A DNA stretch of 64,000 nt from Canna indica. Lineage: Eukaryota > Streptophyta > Magnoliopsida > Zingiberales > Cannaceae. Position 1 is the first letter of the stretch. Every line of letters begins with the position of its first letter. The position numbers were made by a program, and so were the translations under genes. The notes under the pieces are model-generated. The model had not been told where the DNA came from and made no database searches. It saw only the letters and a program-made list of their open reading frames with translations. The stretch spans positions 42,364,001-42,428,000 of the forward strand of contig CP136895.1 of assembly GCA_034359265.1 (NCBI GenBank), given 5' to 3'. Below are positions 1 through 11,300 of the stretch, one piece after another.

Positions 1-2560
1 AATAGCCTCATATATTGCTCAGCTAAAAAGGTCGTCCTGATTGGTATGAAATGTGCCGTCTTGGTTAAGCGATCCACCACCACCCAGATGGAATCATTGC
101 CGTTCCCAGACTTCGGCAACCCTGACACAAAATCCATGGTTATCTTTTCCCATTTCCATTATGGTACCTCTAAGTTCTGGAGCAATCTTGCCGGCTTAAG
201 ATGTTCGGCCTTCACCTACTGGCATACTAGACATTTAGACACAAACTCGGCCACCTCTCTCTTCATGCCCTTCCACCAATAATTTTGCCTTCAGCCGCGA
301 TACATTTTCGTGGCTTCCGGATGCATGGTATATGTAGATCGATTAGCCATCTCTAGCACCTGCCCGCAAACCTCAGCTATGTCTGGCACCACTATCATGT
401 TCTTAAATCTCAGAATGTCATCCGAGTCAATACCCAAAACCATTATCGGCATCACCCCTCTTGGCCAGATCCTTAGTGAGTGCACAAAAAGCATCCTCTT
501 CCTGCGCTGCCCGTGGCATGTCTACCAACGTTGACTGCACCCTCAGGTGAGCCACCAACGCACTAGAGGCTGACACTGTCAAGACTGCCCCGCCATCCAA
601 ACACATGGCCAAATCCTGAGCCAATGGCCTCCTCCTAACTGCCAAATGCGCTAGACTTCCCATAGACTTCCTGCTCAAGGCATCTGCCACTATGTTAGCC
701 TTCCCCGGATGGTACATGATCGTGCAGTCATAGTCCTTCAATAGTTCAAGCCACCTTCTTTGCCTCAGGTTCAATTCCTTCTGGGTGAGCAAATACTGGA
801 GCCTCTTTATGATCGATGTATATCTTACAAGCCTCGCCATAAAGGTAGTGACGCCACAGCTTCAATGCGAACACCACTACTGCCCTAGCTCAAGATCATG
901 AGTTGGGTAATTCTTCTCGTGGACATTCAACTGCCTGGAGGCATAAGCTATTACCCAGCCACTCTCCATTAAAACACAACCCAAGCCGACTCAAGAGGCA
1001 TCACAATAAACAACAAACCCTCCCGAGCCTGAGGGTACAGCTAGAACTCGTGCCGATGTCAAAAGTTCCTTTAGCTTCTGAAAGCTCTCCTCGCACTTAC
1101 TGTCCCAGACGAACTTGACTTTCTTCTGAGTTAGGCGGGTCAATGGCGTAGCAATCCTGGAGAAGTTCTCCACAAATTTCCTGTAATAGCCTGCCAACCC
1201 CAGGAAGCTGCGAATCTCTGTGATATTAGTCGGCACTTCCAATTTTGAACTGCTTCTCTCTTTGCGGGGTCCAACTTTACCCCTTCCCTGGACACCACTT
1301 GGCCAAGGAACCCTACACTCTCTAGCTAGAACTCGCACTTGGAGAATTTGATATATAATCTGTGCTCCCTGAGAGTCTCCAGAACCGTCCTCAAGTGCTC
1401 AACATGCTCCTCCTTGCTCCTGGAATATATCAAAATATCATCAATAAATACTATCACAAATTTATCCAAGTATTCCCTGAACACTCAATTCATGAGGTCC
1501 ATAAACGCTGCAGGTGCATTTGTCAGCCCGAAGGACATAACCAGGAACTCATAGTGACCATACTTCGACCTGAAAGCCGTCTTCGGGATGTCACTATCAC
1601 GGATTCTCAACTGATGGTACTCTGACCTAGGTCAATCTTGGAAACCACTGAGCCCCCTGAAGCTGATCAAACAAATCATCGATCCTGGGCAGCGGATAAC
1701 GATTCTTCACTGTCACCTTGTTAAGCTGCTGATAATCAATGCATATCCACATGAACCCATCTTTCTTTTTCACGAAGAGCACTAGAGCACCCCAAGGCCA
1801 AACACTTGGGCGAATGAAACCCAACTCAAGCAGCTCCTGCAACTGGGACTTCAACTCCCTCAACTCAGCTAGTGCATTCGATACGACAGAATGGAGATTG
1901 GCTTCACACCAGGTTGCAAATTAATACAAAACTCAATCTTCCTCTCTGGGGGCAAACCTGGCAACTCCTTTGGGAAAACATCAGAGAATCTACATACCAC
2001 TTCCCTCAATACCCCTAGTCGCACTTCCGCTTCCCTCTGCCACAGACACAAAGGCCAAGAAGGATTGGCAACCGCCTAAAAGTAGCTTCCGGGCCTTGAG
2101 AGCTGAAATGGCCACCAATGAATCCCCCATTCCCTCACTCTGGAAGGTAAATTGGGGCAATCCGGGCTTACTGAAGGTCACAGTCTTAGCCCTGCAGTCC
2201 ATTGAGGCGAAATGGTCTGCCAACCAGTCCACACCCAAAATCACATCAAGCTCCAACATCGACAAGAGTGTCAATTCAGCCATCAGTACATGCCCACCAA
2301 TGACCACCTCGTAGCCCCGAAAGACTGTCTCTGCCAGCACAGAATCGCCCGTAGGCGTAGACACCACAAGAGGAAAATCAAGCATAAAGGGTTTCCCCGA
2401 TAATTTAGCAGGAAACAATGTAGATACAAAAGAATGCGTAACACCTAGATCAAACAAAACATAAGCAATAGCAGAACCAACAACAAGGTTACCTGACACT
2501 ACTATCTTGGATGCCTTAGCGCCCTCTTGGTTCAAAGCAAACACCCGTGTAGGGGGGCTC
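1..2560 (-). pseudogene. Gypsy element A, decayed pol (protease, RT, RNase H, start of integrase)
   Basis: This is the polyprotein of a Ty3/gypsy chromovirus read on the minus strand, cut by the window edge inside integrase. In element order, a protease-like segment lies at 2544-1990, where the catalytic triad position reads D-L-G instead of D-S-G. RT follows, starting near 1863, with the F-I-D-D-I active-site motif around 1437-1457. The RT thumb and connection segment is at 1338-991 (FLGLAGYYRKF), RNase H at 840-427 ([16 protein letters not shown]), and the integrase zinc-binding region and core below 430. Frameshifts and stops fall between every block, so no functional polyprotein is possible. 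Element B at 15111-20330 is a close relative with the same domain order. Function is known from the family; inactivity is seen directly. Confidence 0.9.
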
Positions 2561-3790
2561 TCTAAACCACTAGCTCGCTGGCCTCCTCCCCGAGTCTGAC
2601 CCCTCTAGGCCATGGAACCTACTGACATCGGTGCTTTTCCTCTGGTTTGATCATGCTGCTGACTGCCTCTGCAGGGACAATCATTTCTGAAGTGCCCAGT
2701 CTGCCCACAGCTAAAACATACATCTGAACGTCCCCAGCAAGCTCCCTAGTGTTTTCTGTGACATCAGTTACACAACTGCGGCTCAGGCCTCCGCTGCGAG
2801 CCTCTTGATGACGCTCCTGGTCCTGAGCCCATGCGGCCTCTGGAACTGTTATGACCTCCGCCCCGCTGTGGATCGATCTGCTGTCGTGTGAGTACCCTCA
2901 AAGTGAGCTAGCCGACCCCTTGAGTGCTGGGGCCAAAACTTTTTCTTCTGGGGTCCATCATGCCTGTCCGTCGGTACCAATGCCTCCTTTTGGAGCGCCT
3001 CATCTATAACTCGAGCAAAAGAAGTGTTCTCCGTGTAATGGATAAGTCTAGCGATCTGCGACCTCAGCCCCTCAACAAACCTCTTGACCCCGACGATCTC
3101 TATGGCTACCAAAGTGGGATGGTACTTCGAGAGTCGGGTGAACTCCATCTCATAGTCCATTACTGACATACTGCCGGTCTGGCGCAGTAGCTCGAACTCT
3201 TTCGCCCGCCTATCCCGGACGCTCAACGACATGTACTTCTCCACCATAGCAACTATAAACTCCTCCCAGGTAGAGGGTGGTGCACCTGCTGCTCTGCGGT
3301 CCCTCTAGGTGTGAAGCCAATCCTTGACTGGTCCTCTCAGTTGTAACCCGATCAGTCAAGCGGTCGTCTTAGAAGAACAACCGAGCTCCATGCACAGCTC
3401 ATAGCAATCCCCTAGGAAACTAGTGATCTCCACCCGCTGAACTATCCCTGTAAACTTTGGTGGTCTGAATGCGATAAAATCTGCATATGTAGGTGCTCTG
3501 GGAACTCTGACCACATGTGCCACTGGCTCGACCACCTCCGGTACTACGGGTACTGTCGACACCAGTTGTGGATGCTGCCTCAATTCTTGCTCCCTACGGA
3601 GTGCCTCAGTCAGCTTAGCCACTCGAGCCTGCAACTGCACAACCATGGGATCCTATCCCACATCCTCCTGGGCCTGTAGTGGTCTCCCACGACCTCGGCC
3701 CTGGCCTCGGTCTCGGCCCTAGCCTCGGTCTCGGCCTCGGTGCTTTGTAGAGTTACTGCCACTACCGCTCCATGCAGCATTAAAAGCATC
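2560..3790 (-). pseudogene. Gypsy element A, decayed gag
   Basis: Minus-strand remnant of the capsid gene. Two open blocks remain, at 3646-3356 and 3247-2849; the second holds the retrotransposon gag core (a YEMEFTRLSKYHP stretch). Further downstream, near 2725-2680, a zinc knuckle of the C-x2-C-x4-H-x4-C type can be read. The blocks lie in different frames with stops between them. The start region near 3790-3660 is rich in Arg/Gly codons from a short CTCGGTCTCGGCC-like repeat. Gag would form the virus-like particle in the cytoplasm; this copy cannot. Confidence 0.8.
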
Positions 3791-3990
3791 CATCAATCTG
3801 GAATCACCAGAAAGAAAACATCATAATTAGATAATTTAATTACCCTAAGTCTTTAAGTAAACTTAACCATAAGTCGCGCTTAGGTGCAGACTTAGCCAAT
3901 TGATCTCATAACACAATCCTACCATATACTGACATGCTAGCAAAGCCCTATACGGTAAACAAACTCTAGGTCGTAGTCAGACCGAACCAA

Positions 3991-4004
3991 ATGCTCTGAT
4001 ACCA
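3991..4004 (-). other. Primer-binding site of gypsy element A
   Basis: On the minus strand this reads TGGTATCAGAGCAT, complementary to the 3' end of plant initiator tRNA-Met. It sits three bases inside the LTR edge at 4008, the usual place for the minus-strand primer site, and fixes where the LTR of element A begins. Confidence 0.85.
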
Positions 4005-4692
4005 CATTATCTCGCCCCAACTCAGGATCACGTTACCAACCAGGGTATACGTGCCTATACCCCGTAGCCTATCCCATGCACATGCCAACTCATAAAAAAA
4101 CATAGTGGAAAGAATAACATATTTTTATTATGAACGAGAAAACAAAACAGATTCCATTTAAGAAGTAAAGTTTTTAGCAAAGTGTTTAATGTGCGGAAAT
4201 AAATAAATCAAAGTTTAATAGGGCATTAACAAATGAAACCTGAATGAAAGACATGAATGTCCCCAGGGGACTACAGTTCCAAAATACTAAAATACAAGTG
4301 CATGATAAATCTACTAAAGACTCGACTATGACCCCTAACTAGGACTGCTATGAGATCAATGTGACTTTATTACACTCTGCGCCAAGTGCTCCAGCCCACC
4401 TCAGTGGTCAGGCTCTGCAAAAAAATAGAAATAAACAACGGGTGAGTTCAAAAGAACTCAATGAGCGGTTCTACCAACCCCCACCATAAAAACCAACTAC
4501 AGATAGAAGAATAAGTGCCCATGTCTCATACAGGGATAATGCATCACGTGGAACGACTAGCTAACAGGCCATCTGGCCATCACATGCCCAAAGACAACCT
4601 ACTCACTTAGAAGTGAAGTACAACAGGCCTCAGCCTACCCGTGCCCTAAGGCAACAAATCATACTCAAGGATTATGAGGATAATCGGGATTG

Positions 4693-5055
4693 CACTACTA
4701 GAAAAATGGGCATCAGCAACGGCTGATGCCGTTGCTGAAACTCATCAGCAACGGCTGTAGCCGTTGCAATGGAGCCATGGCAGAAAATCGCGTTGCTGAT
4801 AACTTAGCAACGGATCAGCAACTGCCGCTCGGGCCGTTGGTAAAAATATTATCAGCAACGGTTTTGCCATAGACGCGGAGCCGTTGCTGATAACATTAAT
4901 AGCAACGACCGGTGATCCCGTAGCAACACCGTTAGTAAAAGCCCGTCGCTAAACCGTTGCTGTAGGTCATCAGCAACGGCTTTCGATACACTTTTAGCAA
5001 CGGCTTTCCCACGGACGGCCGTGGGAAAGCCGTTGCTGATGATGTGAACCTGGTA
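4693..5055. repeat. CACTA-1 left subterminal repeat array
   Basis: Many direct and inverted copies of AGCAACGGC / GCCGTTGCTGA with 20-50 bp spacing. In En/Spm such arrays bind the element's TNPA-type protein. The array matches the right end of CACTA-2 (50985-51338). It lies at the 3' side of the element's genes. Confidence 0.85.
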
Positions 5056-5318
5056 ACGAAAAAATTTAAAAATTAAAATTTCCATTGATACATTGATACA
5101 TTATCTGATACATAACTCACACACCCATACACTCATACATACATTCATTCACACATCACAAATATACTAAGATATACATCAAAACAATTATATTTATATT
5201 GATAATTATCCACAATAGTATAAAAACTATTCAAATGCAAAATTGAAGTATCAATATCCAAACAAAATAAATTAAACAAGTCCAATATCTCAGTAACAAA
5301 GTCAATATAAAAAAAATC

Positions 5319-6513
5319 TCACGATGATGATGGAGGATGGTCTGGATCATATGGCGGGGTCTGGAGTGTTTGAGTGTACACCGGCGTGGACTGACTCGAG
5401 GACGATGGATGAGATGATATCGAAGAGATGCCTTCTTCGGGATGACCTGACATGTTGCATATCATATCTTGTATATCCGCCATCATCTGACTCTGGAGCT
5501 CCATTATCTCAGTCTGACGCGCGACCATGTCCTCTAGAGTCCTTATTCTGCTACTATGGTCATAACTGGATCTAGAGGTGGACGACCGCTCACCAGCGAC
5601 CGGAGGGGTCGGTGCCCCAAGTGGCCCTAGTACGGCTCGCGCATGACCACTATCTGCAAAGCCATATACGCGGCCATGGTCCCAGCCACCTGCGGCCTCG
5701 ACCCACGTTACTGCGTCAAAGTCCTCGGGGGTGCCCCCGCGCTGCACCACCGTCTGGCTGTAGGTCTCCTACTCGAGTTTGATTTTTTGTTTAATATTTA
5801 TCATAAAACTTAAATTATAAATATATAATGAATAATTTAAACAAATATATAGTTACCATAATGTATGCAGCGCGGTTGTCGATGTACTCCCCCGTCCCAT
5901 GTGCTCGACGGTGAGTCCGCTCAAACACCGCCATCGGGGAGGGTCGCTGGACAGTCCCGTCATCCGACACCGTCGTCTACATTTACAAAACAAATATATT
6001 AATTAGTACACATAGTAACAAATAAAATATATAATTAAAAGGCATACTTACCATACGGTTCGCGTGCATTGCAAATGCAACAGAGCCGCCGGTGTGACGC
6101 GCTGCTCTCCCCGACATGCGATTTCTAGCCGCATTCCGAGAAACCTCCTGCCATCGATCCGTCAACCATATTCCCATGAGCTGGTCCCATATATCCGGAG
6201 TAATCCAATCGGGGCCGTATCCCCGAGTCTCCGCGATATTAGTGGTCCCAGCTCGTGCCATCGCCTGGGACCGAGCCTGCCGCAGCTGCCCGTTGTACCT
6301 CGCACGGGAAATAGCCTCCCAGGCAGCGTAAATGAATGACCTCTGGTCCTCGGCCCATGTAAAGCGAGCCTGCAAAATAATAATATCAGTACCAATATTA
6401 ATCATCATGCATGTAAAAAAAATAATAATACGTGCCTCAAACTCGCGCCATAACATGTCGACGTGCTCGCTAGGCACTTCTTCTTGCTCCTCGACACTTC
6501 TTCTTGCTCGAAC
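5319..6513 (-). pseudogene. CACTA-1 second gene, Transposase_24 (TNPA-like), first exon lost
   Basis: Spliced minus-strand gene read as exon 2 at 6513-6436, exon 3 at 6369-6052, exon 4 at 5976-5857 and exon 5 at 5768-5319. Exon 3 holds the plant Ptta/En/Spm signature: a W-I-T-P-D-I-W stretch followed by RNRMSGRAARHTGGS. By family knowledge it would bind the subterminal repeats and assist TNP2. Compared with CACTA-2, about 255 bp including all of exon 1 is deleted (join near 6609). Exon 2 has lost its middle and carries a short duplicated filler (AGCAAGAAGAAGTG twice). Exon 5 is longer than in CACTA-2 because it lacks that copy's stop. Intron 2 appears to start with GC rather than GT. Confidence 0.8.
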
Positions 6514-6629
6514 CTGCACAACAAAAATAAATTTTAATATTATATTATGATATAATGAATTTGTAATGATTCATAATTCATGATATATTACCGCTCCCCA
6601 ATCACGTTAATAAAATATATACTTTACAA

Positions 6630-9600
6630 TTATTCCTCATCATCTGAATAATAGTCTTCAAATTCTTCCTCTTCTTCTTCTTCTTCCTCTTCTTCATCTT
6701 CTTCATCTCCAGCTTCCTCAATTTCATGATCGTCATCATCAGCATATTCAACTTCTAATTGAATTGACGTTGTGTCTGCTTCCTCGAGTATTGGAATAAT
6801 ACGATCTACAGCAGGAGGATCATCTTCTTGATAGAAACCATGTGTCATATCAGGTATCAGCTCATTTTCTCCTACTATCGGATCAATTTTTCCTCTACCT
6901 TTTGTCTTACACACTACACGCCAATCTGCTCTATCTTTATTTCGAGCCGGATACTTCGCGTAATATACTTGTTCGGCTTGTGATGCCAATATAAAAGGCT
7001 CATTTGCTGCCAATTTTGATTTGTAATTAACCTCAACAAGTTTGTATTTTGGATGAACTTTCATGCCCCTTTCTGTTGTATCGAACCAATGACATCTAAA
7101 TAGGATCACTGATTTCAAGCCGAAGTAGTGCAACTCTATCACTTCTTCCACCAGTCCATAAAAATCCATATCACATTCAACATAGGTTGTCCCTTTCACG
7201 CAGACCCCAGCATTCATCGTCTTCTTTGTAAATGAATATTCAACCGTGTGAAATTTATACCCGTTAACAAAATATCCGCTATAGCACGACACAAGTCGCG
7301 ACGGTCCACTAACAAACTCAAATATTCTTTCATCTATTTCAGCTCTGTGATCTTTGCTGTAAGTCTGAATCCAAGTAGGGAAATCACGATTCCGTAATCT
7401 CTCCAATTCTTCATCGTTGTGAATAGAGTATTTTTGCACCATCTCAATGTCAAATATTTCAATGAATTGTTCAATCTCTGGACAATTGAGTAATACATAC
7501 AAGTGTGCCAAATGATACTTTTCATCGCTTAAGTGTCGAGATGGACGAGAACCAAAAGCACGACCAGAGTGACAAAATATATTTAAACGTCCATCTGAAT
7601 GTCGAACACCCCCATCGTCGTTACGTGGAAGACGATCAAATCTTGTCTGTACTGTCGATTTAAAGTAAAATGAGCAGAATATTGAAATTTCTTGGATGAT
7701 ATACGATTCAGATATTGATCCTTCAACAGCTGCGGTGTTCTTTACTTTTTTCTTCAGACGATTCATATATCTTTCAAATAAGTACATCCATCGATATTGA
7801 ACGGGGCCACCAACTCGTGCCTCGTATGCCAAGTGTATCGGTAGATGCTCCATCGAGTCAAAAAATGCAGGAGGGAAAAATTGCTCCAGCTTGCATATGA
7901 TTTCAACAATATTATTTTCAAGTGTTGACATATCTTCGACTCGAAGGACATTTGAACAGATGTTTCTAAAAAACATACTTAATTCAGTCAACGGACCCCA
8001 AATATTATCAGGTAGAAGATCTCGAAATGCGATCTGAAGTAATCTCTGCATGAATACATGACAATCATGGCTCTTCATCCCTGATATTTTGCAATCATCG
8101 ACGTTCACACATCGAGATAAGTTTGAAGCATATCCATCGGGTAATCTGAGTTCTTTTACCCATTGACAAACATCTTTGATTTGTTGTTTATTTAACACAT
8201 ATAGGGCCTTCGGTTTCAGATATCGTCCGTTGACCTCTTGTAACTCCAACTCTGGTCTTTTACAAAGTATTTTCATATCATGTCGGGCTTTGACATTATC
8301 TTTAGTTTTTCCGGAAATATCCATCAAAGTGTTGAAAATATTATGAAACACATTTTTTTCAATGTGCATGACATCAAAATTATGTCGAATCAATAATGAA
8401 CTCCATTAGGGCAATTCCCAAAAGATATTTTTTTTCACCCAGTTATGTGTTTGGCCAAAACCTGACACTCTTTCATTACGACCAAAAACTATATCTGGAA
8501 GTGCTGAAACACGTGCTAACATTTGTTCACCAGACAACATCGGTGGTGGCCCATCTCTTTCGACTCTGCCCTTAGTAACTTTATTACGATTCCTTCAATA
8601 CTGATGATTAGCCGGTAGGAATCGACGATGACAATCAAAGAATGAGATTTTTCGTTTGTTCTGAAGACTGATTGATTTAGAGTGTTCCATACAATACGGA
8701 CAAGAGAGTCGGCCGTGAGTGCTCCAACCAGACAACATGCCGTACGCCGGGAAATCATTGATTGTCCACAAGACCGCGGCCTTTAAATTGAAGTTTTACT
8801 TCCGATGACAATCATAAGTGACAGCTCCCTCAGTCCACAATGTTTTCAATTCATCTATCAAGGGTCTGAGAAATATGTCAATTTCTTTTCGCGGACCCTT
8901 AGGACCCGGAATAATCATCGAAAGATAAATAAATTCATCTTTCATACACATTGACGGTGGCAAATATAAACTGTCAGCAGCACTGGCCAAACTGAATAAG
9001 GAGTTGCAGAATGTCCAAACGGATTAAAATCATCTGTGCACAATCCCAATCTGATATTTCTAGTATCCCTAGCAAATGAAGGATAACATGTATCCAAATG
9101 TTTCCATGCTTCACTGTCAGATGGATGAGTCATTATTGTATCATCACGACTTCTTGCATGCCAACTCATGTAGGGGGCTGTCTTTTCCGACATGAATAAT
9201 CTTTGAAGCCTCGGTGTTAGTGGAAAATACCGAAGCACCTTAAACGGGACATTTTTCTGTCGGATCGATTTCTTCTCCTTGTAACGAGGATGTTGACATA
9301 CAGGGCATTTATCCAACTGCACATTTTCTTTATAATATAAAATGCAGTTATTTTGGCACGCGTGTATTTTTTCGTACCCAAGCCCTAATTTTCTCATTAG
9401 CTTTTTAGTCTTATAAAAAGTTGGCTCAAACTTGTTATCAGTAGGCAGTATTCCATTAATCAATCCAGCAATCCGATCATACACAACTCCGCTGATATTA
9501 CAATCGGCCTTGATGTTTAAGAGCTGTGCCATTGCTGAAAACCTAGTGTATTTAGGACAATTCTCATACAAAGGTTCATCGGTAGCTTTCAACATCTCGT

Positions 9601-10135
9601 AAAATTCTGCAGCTTCTTTATTCGGTAATTCAATCTCTACCGCAGTTTGTACTTTTGTGATATCAACCGCTGTAGTATCTGGTGGGACTGATGTCTGAAG
9701 AACTGGCCGATCAATATTATCATTCAGGTGGAATTGACCCCCAAGACTATCAAGTATCATAGTTCTATAGGGATTAGATTGACTGGATGAAGAAGCACCA
9801 GCAGAGGAAGATTCACCATATGTCTGAACGACATGATTGCTCGACGTCCTGACTTCGCGTGACCCCCCGTGACAAGTCCATAGAAAATATCTTGGTGCAA
9901 ATCCTTTGCTATATAGATGCAGAGTGACAGTCTCCCGATCCAAAAATCGTCCATTCAAACAAATGCGGCACGGACATCGGATTTGATCACCGATGCTAAC
10001 GAAATTCCGATTCGAATAGGCGAAATTTAGGAAGTACGTTACGCCTAATCGAAACTCATTCGTTAAAGCTCCACGATCAAGACGTCGGTACATCCAACTT
10101 CGATCAGCCGATATGATTCTGTCAATCAATAACAA
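6630..10135 (-). pseudogene. CACTA-1 TNP2 transposase, disrupted
   Basis: Minus-strand gene for the TNPD/TNP2 transposase that would cut and rejoin CACTA ends. Domain order: Transpos_assoc at the N-terminus (CPCRIC motif), Transposase_21 in the middle (a run of APYMSWHARS), DUF4218 (GPLTELSMFFRNIC), DUF4216 (DMDFYGLVEEV) and a Glu/Asp-rich tail. Large open blocks are 10135-8942 and 8393-6630 (587 aa). Breaks: the ATG used in CACTA-2 is ATA here (10112-10114, next ATG at 10093), a 1-base deletion near 8968, a stop at 8798-8796 shared with CACTA-2, and a stop near 8408. Translation of full-length transposase is not possible. Confidence 0.9.
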
Positions 10136-10190
10136 TTTCTTTGGTTAATGTCTTTAGGTGAGATTGTCTTATTCCATTCGGGATTTATGT

Positions 10191-10373
10191 TATTTATATT
10201 GCACTAAGTACTTATTTTAACCGCTAACTTCATTCTAAATTTTGGCAGCATCTCCCTACAGTTCTCCGAATACGCATATCATCTGGGCGCGTATCAGAGA
10301 ACAAGAGAGATGTTGCCGAAATTTAGAATAATTAGTTGACAGTTAAAATAAAAACGTAAGTCCAGTACAAATA
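10191..10373 (-). repeat. Long hairpin upstream of CACTA-1 TNP2
   Basis: Two arms of about 84 nt pair almost throughout, around a short loop containing ATCATCTGGGCGCG. The structure lies just upstream of the transposase start. The same hairpin occurs at 45350-45532 in CACTA-2 and, diverged, at 31796-31977 in CACTA-3. I do not recognise it as a known family; it could be a small-RNA precursor, a captured foldback element or a leader structure. Confidence 0.85.
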
Positions 10374-10559
10374 ACTATATTCCCAAATTGTCCAATCAGG
10401 GACAATTCAAGAATTGTACGTCGTATAAAAGATCATCTACTTCTTTTACACGAACATACAATCCCCGAACGGATCTAAGGTTTTGCTAAATCATATCCGA
10501 CTCGTCGATGCGTACGTGAAACATATCAACTCGTCGGATGGATGATTATTTTCTAAATG

Positions 10560-10700
10560 TTTCGAGACAGTTCGAGTCCATATTGGATAATTCCGACACG
10601 AGTCCAAATTAGACGATTTCGGCAAGAGTCCGAAGTGGACGATTCCGGCGCGCGTCCGAAGTGGACGATTCCGGCACAATGCCGAAGTGGACAATTCCGA
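10560..10700 (-). repeat. 26-bp minisatellite in CACTA-1 leader
   Basis: About five copies of a unit that on the minus strand contains GTCCACTTCGGACGCGCGCC and AATC. CACTA-2 has about seven copies at 44968-45150, and CACTA-3 about eight diverged copies at 31385-31612. The array sits between the GC-rich first leader segment and the hairpin. Confidence 0.85.
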
Positions 10701-10779
10701 AATTAATCTAAACCCTAATAATTAATCTAACAAATTAAATAATTAATCTAAATAATTAATTAGCATATAAATAAAAAAA

Positions 10780-11035
10780 TAAAAAATTATAAATCTACTC
10801 TTTCCGGCGCCGGAGTCCATCGGCCGACCGTCGCCGGCCGAAACCCTAAAAATAGGGTTTCGGTAGGATTTCCCGCCGGCTGCAACGGGAAGAGACGGCC
10901 GAGCGGCGATGAATGCCTGAAATCGGCGGTCGAGGATGGACGGCAGCGTCGGCAGCGGCAGTGGCGGTGAGAGGCAGGAGGAGGAGGCGGCGGCGGCAGC
11001 AGCGGGAGGAAGAAGGGTCGGGCACGATCTGTGAC
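10780..11035 (-). promoter_or_regulatory. GC-rich leader of CACTA-1
   Basis: A GC-rich stretch with CGGCGG/CCGGCC runs follows the subterminal repeats and precedes the minisatellite. In orientation it corresponds to the promoter and 5' leader of the element's transcript. No clear TATA box is visible. The several open frames through it come from trinucleotide repeats and are not credible genes. Confidence 0.5.
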
Positions 11036-11300
11036 CTTTATAAACTTATTAGCAACGGCTCACTCGCCCGTTAGAAAGCCGTTGCTAATAAGTTATCATC
11101 AGCAACGACTCACTTGTCCGTTAGAAAGCCGTTGCTGATAATTAAAATCATTAGCAATGGCTCGCGTGTCCATTAGAAAGCCATTGCAGATACAACATAT
11201 CTGCAACGGCTTGAGTGGCCGTAAGAATGTCGTTGCAAATAGCAACGGCTTGAGCGGCCGTTGCTAATAGCCGTTGCTGAAGACTCAATTTCTAGTAGTG
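11035..11300. repeat. CACTA-1 right subterminal repeat array
   Basis: Repeated GCAACGGCT / AGCCGTTGC motifs in alternating orientation up to the terminal TCTAGTAGTG. Matches the left end of CACTA-2 (44218-44525). This is the promoter-side end of the element. Confidence 0.85.

Larger units (their letters stand above)
4693..11300 (-). mobile_element. CACTA-1, En/Spm-type DNA transposon, complete ends
   Basis: The element opens with CACTACTAGAAA and closes with TTTCTAGTAGTG, flanked by the 3-bp duplication TTG (4690-4692 and 11301-11303). It is 6608 bp, and its genes run on the minus strand: TNP2 transposase at 10135-6630, then a Transposase_24-type gene. Subterminal GCAACGGC/GCCGTTGC repeats fill both ends. 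It matches CACTA-2 (44218-51338) closely along its length but in inverted orientation, with both subterminal regions corresponding. It inserted into the LTR of gypsy element A. Both genes are damaged, so it could move only if proteins came from another copy. Confidence 0.95.

Noticed and set aside
4693..5055. Regularly spaced short repeats suggesting a CRISPR-like array
   Set aside because: Spacing is irregular and copies occur in both orientations; they are CACTA subterminal repeats in a plant genome.
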